The notes under the pieces are model-generated. The model had not been told where the DNA came from, ran no database searches, and saw nothing but the letters and a program-made list of their open reading frames with translations. Shown piece after piece: positions 56,562 through 64,000 of a stretch of DNA of 64,000 bases. The stretch lies in contig NZ_RARB01000005.1 in assembly GCF_003612015.1 (NCBI RefSeq), positions 124,001-188,000 of the forward strand, in the 5' to 3' direction. The stretch is from Pantoea piersonii. Its GTDB lineage: Bacteria; Pseudomonadota; Gammaproteobacteria; Enterobacterales; Enterobacteriaceae. Positions within the stretch are counted from its first letter, which is position 1. Every line of letters begins with the position of its first letter. A program made the translations under genes and the position numbers.

Positions 56562-57530
56562 TTAATGTGTAATGGTGCGCACAATGTCATTAACGAGCCT
56601 TTGCCCATCAATGTTTGTGCAAACCCGAACATTAGCAGGCTTATTCCGTAATGGAACGGTCTGGCCAACCGTTAAATGACCGGTTGTTTCAATTCCGATC
56701 GCCATCTCTTCGAAGACGCCAGCCGACGCATCCGCTGCAACGACTACTGCCAACGGATCGTACAGGACGCATCCTTCTGACCAGTCAAACATTGGGGCGT
56801 CGAAATAACTGGTGCAAACCTGTTTAAACAAAGTGTTGAGCGGTTTATCCTCAGTAAGGCTGGCAAGATGTTCATGCGTCAGGACTAAACCGGTCGCAGC
56901 ATTGGTCACATCAAGGCTTACCATAGAAAGTGGGATACCGGAGCGAAAGACGATATCTGCCGCCTGCGGATCAAACCAAATGTTGCATTCTGCCACGGGG
57001 GTAATGTTGCCACGCCCCCATGTCGCATCCATACCCAGCGCGCCGGCCATCATTACAACTTCTTTAATCAATGGCGCAATTTCCGGCGCTTTGATTAAAG
57101 CCAGCGCCAGATTACTTTGCGCGCCGATACAGACCAGCGAGATCTCCCCTGGATACTTGCGCACCATGTCAATAATCAGCTCGCTGGCATGTTGACCGCA
57201 ATGCGACGCTTCCGCCTCAGGCAGAGTAATACTTCCTTCGCGTCCGCGTGGGCCTTGATACGCTTTTTGCAACAATTCAGGCAAGGTACCGCTCAGGGGA
57301 AGCGCCTGGCCCACGGCAACCGGTATATCGGTCCGTTGCGCCACCTGTAATATACGCGTGGCGCAACGTGCGCCTAGCAGCGGTGGGCAATTGCCAAATA
57401 CGGTGGTAATTGCCACCAGCTCCAGTCGCGGATCCTGAAGGGCCAGCATAATAGCGATAGGGTCATCAGCGTCAGTACCGGGAATGCCAATCGCCGGATC
57501 GGTATCAATAATGATTTTACGTGCGCTCAC
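56562..57530 (-). CDS. Nucleoside hydrolase (inosine-uridine-preferring family)
   Basis: 322 residues. The calcium/ribose Asp cluster is D9, D11 and D22-D23 in IIDTDPAIGIPGTDADDPIA, the form with a short insertion before DD. D258 at VLYDPLAV is the last metal ligand. Classical family members carry His before that Asp; this one has Tyr257. No signal peptide, so cytosolic. It cleaves a base or aglycone from a furanoside. It is the last gene of the ABC/allulose operon, ten bases after the binding protein gene, so its substrate should enter by that transporter. Confidence 0.9.
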   Translation of the reverse strand: MSARKIIIDTDPAIGIPGTDADDPIAIMLALQDPRLELVAITTVFGNCPPLLGARCATRILQVAQRTDIPVAVGQALPLSGTLPELLQKAYQGPRGREGSITLPEAEASHCGQHASELIIDMVRKYPGEISLVCIGAQSNLALALIKAPEIAPLIKEVVMMAGALGMDATWGRGNITPVAECNIWFDPQAADIVFRSGIPLSMVSLDVTNAATGLVLTHEHLASLTEDKPLNTLFKQVCTSYFDAPMFDWSEGCVLYDPLAVVVAADASAGVFEEMAIGIETTGHLTVGQTVPLRNKPANVRVCTNIDGQRLVNDIVRTITH

Positions 57531-57539
57531 ATCGCCTCC

Positions 57540-58517
57540 TTACAGGCCCATTTTTATCAACTTTTTCATGTTGTTTTTATCCAGGCTCTCCAGGCTGTCG
57601 CCAAAAAGCGTATGGCTGGCGCTATCAACACGTAGCTTGCCCATCCCTTCAATTTGAGTACCTTGCTGGATGGGTTGGTTCTCCGCCACCCTTTTTCCGA
57701 TACGTACAAACAACTCACCAGCTGTCATGGGGTTCCAGATATAGCCGCCTTTGATATTGTCGCTGCGCACCAGCGACGCGGCCTGGCTTGGGCTATAAGC
57801 CCCTACCACACAGACTTTGTCTTTGGCTCGACGGTTTGCCACAGCACGCCCCGCACCGACCGGGCCAGGCGATCCAAACGCCATCATGCCTTTGAAATCA
57901 GGATACTTATTCATCATCTCGTTGGTCACACGCATGGATTCATCCACCGACTCGCCTGTACCAAAGAGATCCCCCACTTGTTGCATGTTGGGATAGTGCT
58001 GTTTTTGATAATCAATCGCCGACTGTGCCCATACACGATGCAACGGGATGGTAAGGCTACCGACAATGATGGCGTATTGCCCCTGCTCATGCATGCACTG
58101 CGCCATAAGCTGCATGTGTCGTTCGCCAAAGGTTTTGGCATCGACGAGTTCAAAATCCCAGTCGGCATATTTTTGCGACGGGGACTCATGCGTGATCACT
58201 TTAATGCCTGCCTGCTGGGCTTTCTTCAGCACGGGTTCGAGCGCCGCCGGGTCGACAGGCACGACACCGATGATATCGACCTTTTGAGCGATAAGATCTT
58301 CAATAGCCTTGACCTGTTGCGCCGGATCCTGTGCGGTCGGCCCGACCTGCCAGGCATTGATTCCCTCTTTTGCCGCCTCTTTTTTAATCCCTTCTTCCAT
58401 GGAATTAAACCAGGCGTTGCCGCCTACTTTGACAACTACCCCCATTTTAAGAGGTTCAGCTGCCAGTGCATGGCCGCATAGCGTCAGAGAGATCAGGGCA
58501 GCAGCAATTCTCTTCAT
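57540..58517 (-). CDS. Periplasmic sugar-binding protein of an ABC importer
   Basis: 325 residues with a clean signal peptide (MKRIAAALISLTLCGHALA, cleavage after ALA-A). Type I periplasmic-binding fold: MGVVVKVGGNAWFNSMEEGI, VDIIGVVPVDPAALEPVL, VITHESPSQ, FGSPGPVGAGRAV. Closest in style to the LsrB/RhaS-like group. Unusually it lies at the distal end of the operon, after the enzymes. A gap of 64 bases before it may hold its own promoter or a processing site. Confidence 0.92.
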   Translation of the reverse strand: MKRIAAALISLTLCGHALAAEPLKMGVVVKVGGNAWFNSMEEGIKKEAAKEGINAWQVGPTAQDPAQQVKAIEDLIAQKVDIIGVVPVDPAALEPVLKKAQQAGIKVITHESPSQKYADWDFELVDAKTFGERHMQLMAQCMHEQGQYAIIVGSLTIPLHRVWAQSAIDYQKQHYPNMQQVGDLFGTGESVDESMRVTNEMMNKYPDFKGMMAFGSPGPVGAGRAVANRRAKDKVCVVGAYSPSQAASLVRSDNIKGGYIWNPMTAGELFVRIGKRVAENQPIQQGTQIEGMGKLRVDSASHTLFGDSLESLDKNNMKKLIKMGL

Positions 58518-58581
58518 TTTTATCTCCGGTTTTTATTTATATAGGGTAGGGTGAGGGCGGATACGCGCACCGTTACAGCTG

Positions 58582-59553
58582 TTACGTCGCTTCGGCGCTA
58601 ACCTGTTCAACGAAGGTAACCGTCAGTTCCGGATATTGCTGCATGCGTGCTATCGCATCGGAATAGAGCGGCATCGCATTGGCCGCGCCTGCCCGTTCAA
58701 CACAGACCGAGGCGTAGGCGGATGCAAAGAGTGCCGCTTGTTCCAGCGGCTCCCCGGCGGCAAGCCTTGCCGCCAGCGCGCCATTAAAGGAGTCGCCCGC
58801 GCCGGTGCTGTCGACCGGCTGCGCCGGATAAACAGGAATGTGAGCAAGATATTTTTCGGTCGATAACAGCGCGCCCTGCATTCCCAGAGTAATGATCAAC
58901 TGACGGACACCCGTTGCGTGCAGCGCTTCCGCTGCACGCTGTGCGCTGGCGTAATCCTTCACCGCAATGCCGGTAAGCTGAGAGGCCTCCGTGCTGTTTG
59001 GCGTCAAGAGATCGATGTTTTTCAAAAACGCCGCGCTCACTTTTTGCCAGGGCGCAGGATTGACGATTACATAGGTTCCTGCCTGACGCGCGTTTCTCAC
59101 CATGCGCTGGATGGCGCTAAGGTTATTTTCCAGCTGCACCAGCAGAATATCCGCGGCGGCCACGGTTGGCTGACAGCGGTTAACTTCGGCGGTGGTTACG
59201 GTGAGGTTAGCGCCGGGATAGACTGAAATCATATTTTCTGCATCGTCGCCGGCCACATAGATCATCGCATTGCCGGTGGGCTTCTCTTTGCAGGTAAACA
59301 GAGTGATAGCGTCGAAGCCGGTTTTCTCCAGATGACGTCGCGCAAACTGCCCGAAATCATCATTGCCCACCTTACCAATATAATGAACGCGGGCGCCGGC
59401 ACGCAGCGCGGCCGTGGCCTGATTTGAACCCTTACCGCCGGGGCCCATCATACTGCTATGGGCCACTAAAGATTCACCGGGCAGCGGAAAGCGCGACATT
59501 TTGGTGACAATATCCAGGTTAAACGAGCCAAAAACACACACTTTTCCTTTCAT
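58582..59553 (-). CDS. Ribokinase-family (PfkB) sugar kinase
   Basis: 323 residues. N-terminal GSFNLDIVTKMSRFPLPGES, GPGGKGSNQATAALRAGA, and the catalytic DSTGAGDSFNGALAARLAAG with base Asp. It resembles the kinase half of the fusion protein at 26718-27926 from its first residues (MKGKVCVFGSFNLDIV against MRGKVCILGSFNVDIV). It should phosphorylate a ribose- or ketofuranose-like sugar. Its start overlaps the ROK kinase stop by four bases. Confidence 0.92.
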   Translation of the reverse strand: MKGKVCVFGSFNLDIVTKMSRFPLPGESLVAHSSMMGPGGKGSNQATAALRAGARVHYIGKVGNDDFGQFARRHLEKTGFDAITLFTCKEKPTGNAMIYVAGDDAENMISVYPGANLTVTTAEVNRCQPTVAAADILLVQLENNLSAIQRMVRNARQAGTYVIVNPAPWQKVSAAFLKNIDLLTPNSTEASQLTGIAVKDYASAQRAAEALHATGVRQLIITLGMQGALLSTEKYLAHIPVYPAQPVDSTGAGDSFNGALAARLAAGEPLEQAALFASAYASVCVERAGAANAMPLYSDAIARMQQYPELTVTFVEQVSAEAT

Positions 59554-60443
59554 AAGCTCCTCCCGAACCGGCGCGCGGCGGCCAGACAGGCGCCGCGGCC
59601 CCCGGTCTGGTCGGTGGCGTGGCTGATGATAATTTTCAACTCGCTTCGCGTAACCGGTGGACGCAGATAGCGCTCAATCTGGTTTTGCAGCCACGCCAGT
59701 GGGAAATCGTTCATTGCCAGCACGCCACCGCCCAGAATCAAATACTGCGGGTCCAGTATGTTCATCTCGCTGGCGATAATTTTTGCCAGCCGGGTAACAA
59801 ACTGCTGTAACTCGGAATGATTGCCATACAGCGTAAATAATTGCGACATATCGGTATGGGGAACGTTGCGCTGCGCCCACTGACTCAACCAGTGGCCAGA
59901 GGTCAATGTTTCAGCGCAGCCCTGGTTGCCGCACGGGCAAGGCAGATCGTTATCTGCCCATGGAATATGGCCAATTTCTCCTGCGCCGCCGTGTTCACCA
60001 TGATAAAACTGGCCATTAACCCACAGGCTGTTGCCCATTCCTGTACCCAGATAGAGTCCGACCGCGTTATCCGGCATCTGCTCAAGCTGGAGCAGATCCC
60101 ACAGCATGAGGTGATTCACATCCTTATCCATCGCAACCGGAACGCCTGTCATCTCGCTAAGGCGGGCTGCGACATGAATGTTATTCAGCGCCTGGATAAA
60201 AGGGAGTGAGATCACCTGCTGTCGATTTCGGCTGAGAATGCCGGGTAGTCCCAGCATCACGCCAGAAACTTTTTGCTCAACCAGTACCGCTTTTATCAGG
60301 CCCGCCAGCGCACCTAACGCATCGGGCATCGTCGCCCAGCTTGCGGTAGGAACTTTTTGAAATCCTCCCCACTCATCACCTCGAAGCGTCAGCAAGCGGG
60401 TGCTGGTACCGCCAATATCTATCCCCAGCCAGGTTTCACTCAT
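59550..60443 (-). CDS. ROK-family sugar kinase, AlsK-like
   Basis: 297 residues. ATP site WLGIDIGGTSTRLL; catalytic region VPVAMDKDVNHLMLWD with the base Asp; ROK zinc motif EHGGAGEIGHIPW plus CPCGNQGCAE. Overall spacing matches E. coli D-allose kinase AlsK. Together with the AlsE-like epimerase directly upstream it suggests phosphorylation of D-allose or D-allulose at C6. Overlaps both neighbours by four bases. Confidence 0.88.
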   Translation of the reverse strand: MSETWLGIDIGGTSTRLLTLRGDEWGGFQKVPTASWATMPDALGALAGLIKAVLVEQKVSGVMLGLPGILSRNRQQVISLPFIQALNNIHVAARLSEMTGVPVAMDKDVNHLMLWDLLQLEQMPDNAVGLYLGTGMGNSLWVNGQFYHGEHGGAGEIGHIPWADNDLPCPCGNQGCAETLTSGHWLSQWAQRNVPHTDMSQLFTLYGNHSELQQFVTRLAKIIASEMNILDPQYLILGGGVLAMNDFPLAWLQNQIERYLRPPVTRSELKIIISHATDQTGGRGACLAAARRFGRSL

Positions 60444-61132
60444 GCTGACTCCTGTAACGTACCTTTCGCCTGTTCGAGGTGATTCACCATCATGTCCCAG
60501 CCTGTCTCCAGGTTTTCATGGAGGTTAAACAGTCCGGACGTCCCGACAATCAGCACTTCCGCGCCCGCGCCCAGTAACAGGTTGTAAGTGCGTTGGTTGC
60601 AGGAGCCATCAATTTCAATCAGGTAGCGATAGTCGTGACGGTTTTTTAGATCGCGTAGCTCTTCAATCTTTTTGAGCATCTCCACAATAAAGGGCTGGCC
60701 GGCATAGCCTGGATCAACCGTCATCACCGTGATCTTGTCCAGCAGGTGGATGTAACTCTGGATAAAGGACACCGGCGTGGCGGGATTTAATACCACGCCC
60801 ACCTTTTTACCCAGCGAGCGAATCTGGTTAATCACGCGAAAAGCATCACGGTTAATCGTTTCCGCGTGAGGGCAGATATAATCGGCGCCCGCTTTGGCAA
60901 TGACCTCGATAAAATCGGTAGGCTCTTCCACCATCAGATGCACATCCAGCGCTACCTGGGTAAAAGGCCGTATTTGCTCAATAAAGAACGGCGAAAGCGT
61001 AAGATTTTTAACGTAGTGGCCATCCATGATATCGATATGCAGAAAGTCAGCGCGTGCGTCGAGTACGGCCAGCTGCTGCTTGATTTCCATCAGGTTCATG
61101 CACATCAGAGAGGGAGATATAAGAGTACGCAT
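60440..61132 (-). CDS. alsE: D-allulose-6-phosphate 3-epimerase
   Basis: 230 residues closely following E. coli AlsE: ISPSLMCMNLMEIK, DFLHIDIMDGHYVKNLTLSP, KITVMTVDPGYAGQPFI, IEIDGSCNQRTYNLLL, VGTSGLFN. The metal His/Asp residues (H in FLHID, D in IDIMDG, D in TVDPG, D in EIDGS) are all present. It converts D-allulose-6-P to D-fructose-6-P. The start overlaps the permease stop by one base (TGATG). Confidence 0.92.
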   Translation of the reverse strand: MRTLISPSLMCMNLMEIKQQLAVLDARADFLHIDIMDGHYVKNLTLSPFFIEQIRPFTQVALDVHLMVEEPTDFIEVIAKAGADYICPHAETINRDAFRVINQIRSLGKKVGVVLNPATPVSFIQSYIHLLDKITVMTVDPGYAGQPFIVEMLKKIEELRDLKNRHDYRYLIEIDGSCNQRTYNLLLGAGAEVLIVGTSGLFNLHENLETGWDMMVNHLEQAKGTLQESA

Positions 61133-62181
61133 CAGACTTCCTTCTTTTTAGTCAGGCCGGCCTGGCGCGCAAGTAAGGCACTGCGACGCACTGCACGGGA
61201 ATGGAAAAATCGGGTTTTAAAGAATTTCAGGCCCAGCACCACAATCAGCAGCGCCCCCCACATCGCCAGACTAAAATGCTGGCTGATGTTCAGGAGGTTG
61301 AAGCCGGTAGAGAGGATTTGCAGGGTAATTAACGACAGCACGACGCCCGTGACGCGGCCAAATCCGCCGTTGGGATCGGTACCGCCCAGAATAATCGCCA
61401 GTACGGTAATCAGCAGATATGAATCGCCATAGCCAACACGGGCAGAATTGAAGCGCGCCATCATGACCAGACCCGCCAAAACACAGAGCAGGCTGGAAAT
61501 GACATACACCAGAATCATCAGGCGGTGAGTGTTCACGCCACTGAACCAGGTCGCATTAATATTGCTGCCGCCCATATAGATATATTTACCGGCCCGGGTT
61601 TTACCCAGGAACAGCGCCATCGCGCCGGCGGTAAAAAAGAACAGCCACATCGGCAAAGGAATGCCAAGGAAGATATCTGCACCCAGCGCGCGCACCACGT
61701 CCGGCATGCCGCTGACGGCCGCACCGCGCGTCAGCCAGATACCGATGCCGTTGACCGTCATCATGGTCGCCAGCGTCACCAGAATGGGATGGGCGCCAAC
61801 CCGGCTTACCATCAGACCCGTGATCACGCCAATCAGGGTGGCAATCAAGGCGGCGCCCGTCAGTGCGATAAACAGCCACAGCAACTGCATGCCGGTTCCG
61901 GCATCGGCAGGCATCCACCGCAGCAGCACCCAGGCGATAAAAAGTGCCGTCAGGTTCGCAGTGGCGATGATGCACAGATTCAGGCCGCCGCTCAGGATGG
62001 CGATAAACATGGCCAGGGTCAGCAGCCCCAGTTCAGGTAACTGAAATGCCATACTCATAAAAGTGGAGCCGGTCAGAAAGCGACCCGGTAACAGCAGGCT
62101 AAAGGCGGCTATCCCCAGCGCAATCAGCAGCAACAGGCCAGGATGCGCCTTTTCGCTGGTCAACAAATGGTTCAGTTTCAT
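61132..62181 (-). CDS. ABC sugar transporter permease (BPD_transp_2 family)
   Basis: 349 residues, eight to ten hydrophobic segments. Family signatures: FIAILSGGLNLCIIATANLTAL near residue 65 and VGYGDSYLLITVLAIILGGTDPNGGFGRVTGVV, the coupling-helix region. It pairs with the second permease gene 14 bases upstream; the use of two different permeases resembles the lsrC/lsrD arrangement rather than the single-permease alsC. Confidence 0.9.
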   Translation of the reverse strand: MKLNHLLTSEKAHPGLLLLIALGIAAFSLLLPGRFLTGSTFMSMAFQLPELGLLTLAMFIAILSGGLNLCIIATANLTALFIAWVLLRWMPADAGTGMQLLWLFIALTGAALIATLIGVITGLMVSRVGAHPILVTLATMMTVNGIGIWLTRGAAVSGMPDVVRALGADIFLGIPLPMWLFFFTAGAMALFLGKTRAGKYIYMGGSNINATWFSGVNTHRLMILVYVISSLLCVLAGLVMMARFNSARVGYGDSYLLITVLAIILGGTDPNGGFGRVTGVVLSLITLQILSTGFNLLNISQHFSLAMWGALLIVVLGLKFFKTRFFHSRAVRRSALLARQAGLTKKKEV

Positions 62182-62195
62182 GGCACTCTCTCTCG

Positions 62196-63185
62196 TTAGA
62201 CAAAGCTGACATCGGTCTCTTTGCGCTTTTTGTAATGGGTGACGGTGATAGCAACCATGATCACCACGCCTATTACGATGTTCATGAAATAGCTGGAGAC
62301 ACCCACCAGGTTGAGGCCGTTTTTCAATATGGCGATCAAAAAGACGCCCATCAGCGTACCGGTGACAGTGCCTTTACCGCCCATCAGGCTGGCGCCGCCC
62401 AATACAGTGGCTGCCAGGACGTCCAGCTCTCCGCCGACTAAGGCGTTTGGCACGACTTCTCCTACGCGATAGACCTGAACCAGACCGCCAATAGCGGCCA
62501 GCGCGCCAAGGTAGCCATAGGCAAGAATATGAATCAGCCCTACTCTGATACCGATGCGGCGCGCCGATTCTTGATCGCCGCCGGTGGCGTAAAGCTGGCG
62601 CCCCAGGTGAGTTTTGTTGAGCAGAAGCCAGGTGAAAGCGGCAATGATGAGCATGATGGTCAGCGGCAAACCAACCTGGTAAGTCTGGCCGCCAACGCTG
62701 AAGGGCAGCACGTTATGCAGCGTTGTCCACCATTCCGGCAGGTTATAGAGGCTGCGCCCTTCGGTGAGCCACATCAGCATGCCGAACAGCAGCGCTTGCA
62801 TACTGATAGTGATGATGATGGAGACGATCCGCAGCCAGTAGATCAGCACGGCGTTAATCACCCCGAACAGCATGCCGCAGGCGATAGCCAGCACAATACT
62901 GAGCGGCGCATTATCGAAACCGAACTGGATAAACAGCGACGCGATAATGTACTGCACCACTGAAGCCACGGCCGCAAAAGAGATATCGATGCCGCCTGTC
63001 ACCAGCACCACAAACAGCCCGAGAGCGAAAATGCCCGTCACCGCATAGGTTTCTGTGAGATCGAGCAGGTTTTGCAGCGTCATAAACTGATCGCTGGTAA
63101 AGGAAAACAGCACGATAAAAAACAGCAAAACCCAGGCCAGCCAGCCCTGACTGGAGCGGGGCCTGAAGAAAGAGAGGTTAAGCAT
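62196..63185 (-). CDS. ABC sugar transporter permease (BPD_transp_2 family)
   Basis: 329 residues. FVVLVTGGIDISFAAVASV near residue 65 and ALVGGELDVLAATVLGGASLMGGKGTVTG mark the family. It is the first of the two permeases and overlaps the ATPase gene by eight bases. With its partner it forms the membrane channel of the importer. Confidence 0.92.
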   Translation of the reverse strand: MLNLSFFRPRSSQGWLAWVLLFFIVLFSFTSDQFMTLQNLLDLTETYAVTGIFALGLFVVLVTGGIDISFAAVASVVQYIIASLFIQFGFDNAPLSIVLAIACGMLFGVINAVLIYWLRIVSIIITISMQALLFGMLMWLTEGRSLYNLPEWWTTLHNVLPFSVGGQTYQVGLPLTIMLIIAAFTWLLLNKTHLGRQLYATGGDQESARRIGIRVGLIHILAYGYLGALAAIGGLVQVYRVGEVVPNALVGGELDVLAATVLGGASLMGGKGTVTGTLMGVFLIAILKNGLNLVGVSSYFMNIVIGVVIMVAITVTHYKKRKETDVSFV

Positions 63186-64000
63186 TGATCACCTCCGCCA
63201 GTTGCCTCTGCTCGACCAGCTGCGGCTGGTATTCGGCGTGGACCGTCCCGTCCCGGAAGTGCAGGATGCGGTCGCAGTTGTAATAGACTTCCGGGATCTC
63301 ATCAGAGATCAAAATGATGGACATGCCCTCTTGCGCCAGCTGGTGGATCAGGCTGTAGATACTGGCCTTGGCGCCGACGTCAACGCCAACGGTGGGGGAA
63401 TCAAGAATGAGGATTTTCGGATTCGTAAGTACCCATTTTGCCAGCACGATCTTTTGCTGGTTGCCGCCTGAGAGCGTAGAAATAGCATGCTCTGGATCGG
63501 CGACACGGACGCCGAGTTGCTGGATCCAGTTATGGATTAACTTGTTTTTTCGGTATTCATCAATCAGGTGGAAACGGTTGCGAAGCTGGTCGAGAATTGA
63601 CAACACCATGTTATCCGCCACCGATTGTTGCTGAATTAGCCCCAAAGTCAGCCGGTCTTCCGAAACGTAACCAATACCGGATTTAATCGCGTCCTCGTGA
63701 TTGCGAAAGCGCACCGGTTTGCTGTCGAGCCAGATTTTGCCGCTATCGGGTTTCGTCATGCCAAACAGCGAAAGCGCAAGCTCGGTACGGCCTGAGCCCA
63801 GTAAGCCACACAGGCCCAGCACCTCTCCTTCACAGAGTGAGAAGTTCACGTCGTGATACTGTCCTTTACGGCTGAGGTTCTCCACTTCCAGCATTTTGCG
63901 CTGGGGGTTAAAGCAGGGGGTTTTGAGGTGGTAATCCAGTTTGAGGCCGGTCATTAGTTCAGTCAGGCGATGTCCGTCCATTTCCCGGGCGGGCCAGGTA
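63178..64000 (-). CDS. Sugar ABC transporter ATPase (partial, N-terminal part beyond right edge)
   Basis: About 273 C-terminal residues are visible; the reading frame stays open to the edge. This is the second nucleotide-binding half of a fused RbsA/AraG-type ATPase: degenerate Walker A region LCGLLGSGRTELALSLFG, signature STLSGGNQQKIVLAKWV, Walker B PKILILDSPTVGVDVGA and switch loop MSIILISDEIPEVYYNCDRI. Full-length relatives have about 500 residues. It is the most upstream gene of the operon in the window. Confidence 0.92.
   Translation of the reverse strand, partial: TWPAREMDGHRLTELMTGLKLDYHLKTPCFNPQRKMLEVENLSRKGQYHDVNFSLCEGEVLGLCGLLGSGRTELALSLFGMTKPDSGKIWLDSKPVRFRNHEDAIKSGIGYVSEDRLTLGLIQQQSVADNMVLSILDQLRNRFHLIDEYRKNKLIHNWIQQLGVRVADPEHAISTLSGGNQQKIVLAKWVLTNPKILILDSPTVGVDVGAKASIYSLIHQLAQEGMSIILISDEIPEVYYNCDRILHFRDGTVHAEYQPQLVEQRQLAEVINA

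Noticed and set aside
57654..58481. 275-codon frame opposite the binding-protein gene
   Set aside because: The binding protein has a clean signal peptide and family motifs; the opposite frame is a shadow.

Overview
This 64 kb window reads as accessory DNA of an enterobacterium. Gene density, Shine-Dalgarno sites, ATGA-coupled operons and clear RclA/RclR, FucP, NanE and AlsE/AlsK homologues point to Enterobacterales. I lean towards Erwiniaceae (Pantoea/Erwinia) or Enterobacter/Kosakonia but cannot separate these from the sequence alone. There is no rRNA, tRNA, ribosomal or replication gene. Nearly everything is a catabolic module, transporter, regulator or scattered small gene, so a large catabolic plasmid or a chromosomal accessory region are both possible.

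Layout. 1-7.1 kb: a FadR-family regulator (cut by the left edge) divergent from a complete non-phosphorylative L-fucose operon: mutarotase, fucose dehydrogenase, lactonase, fuconate dehydratase, ketodeoxyfuconate dehydrogenase, FAH-type hydrolase and FucP permease. 7.1-26.7 kb: a mosaic of single genes with many intergenic stretches. It holds a haloacetate-dehalogenase-like hydrolase, an AraC regulator, a fungal/actinobacterial-type LeuA, a chemoreceptor behind a sigma-28-like promoter, a metallophosphoesterase, a ComB-like protein, a GNAT, an AEC carrier, MarR+SRPBCC, an aldo/keto reductase with LysR, and MarR with a ClC-CBS channel. 26.7-31.0 kb: a sugar or sugar-acid cluster containing a DeoR-HTH/PfkB-kinase fusion, a DapA-type aldolase, a YhcH/EbgC protein and an ACS-type MFS permease. 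31-33.7 kb: hypothetical and GNAT genes, one gene broken by an in-frame stop, and a GC-rich non-coding block that looks like an island or plasmid remnant. Degenerate palindromic repeats around TCCGCT/AGCGGA recur between 8 and 33 kb only.

33.7-45.3 kb: rclA/rclR, a LysR/MFS/NTF2-like efflux unit, and an autotransporter of about 2000 residues. 45.7-52.8 kb: an amine-dehydrogenase-like reductase, a frameshifted AraC gene, and an operon of split transketolase, HIBADH-family dehydrogenase and MHS permease under a divergent LysR. 53.0-56.3 kb: nanE plus a glucose-family PTS EIIBC with a divergent RpiR regulator, probably for N-acetylmannosamine. 56.6-64 kb: one long leftward operon with a sugar ABC transporter, allulose-6-phosphate epimerase, ROK kinase, ribokinase, periplasmic binding protein and nucleoside hydrolase, running off the right edge.

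The most unusual proposals are three. First, the right-hand operon could import and break down a ketohexose nucleoside or related glycoside. Second, the regulator-kinase fusion carries an internal start that could also yield free kinase. Third, the split-transketolase cluster has no obvious known substrate. All three are inferences from domain content and synteny.
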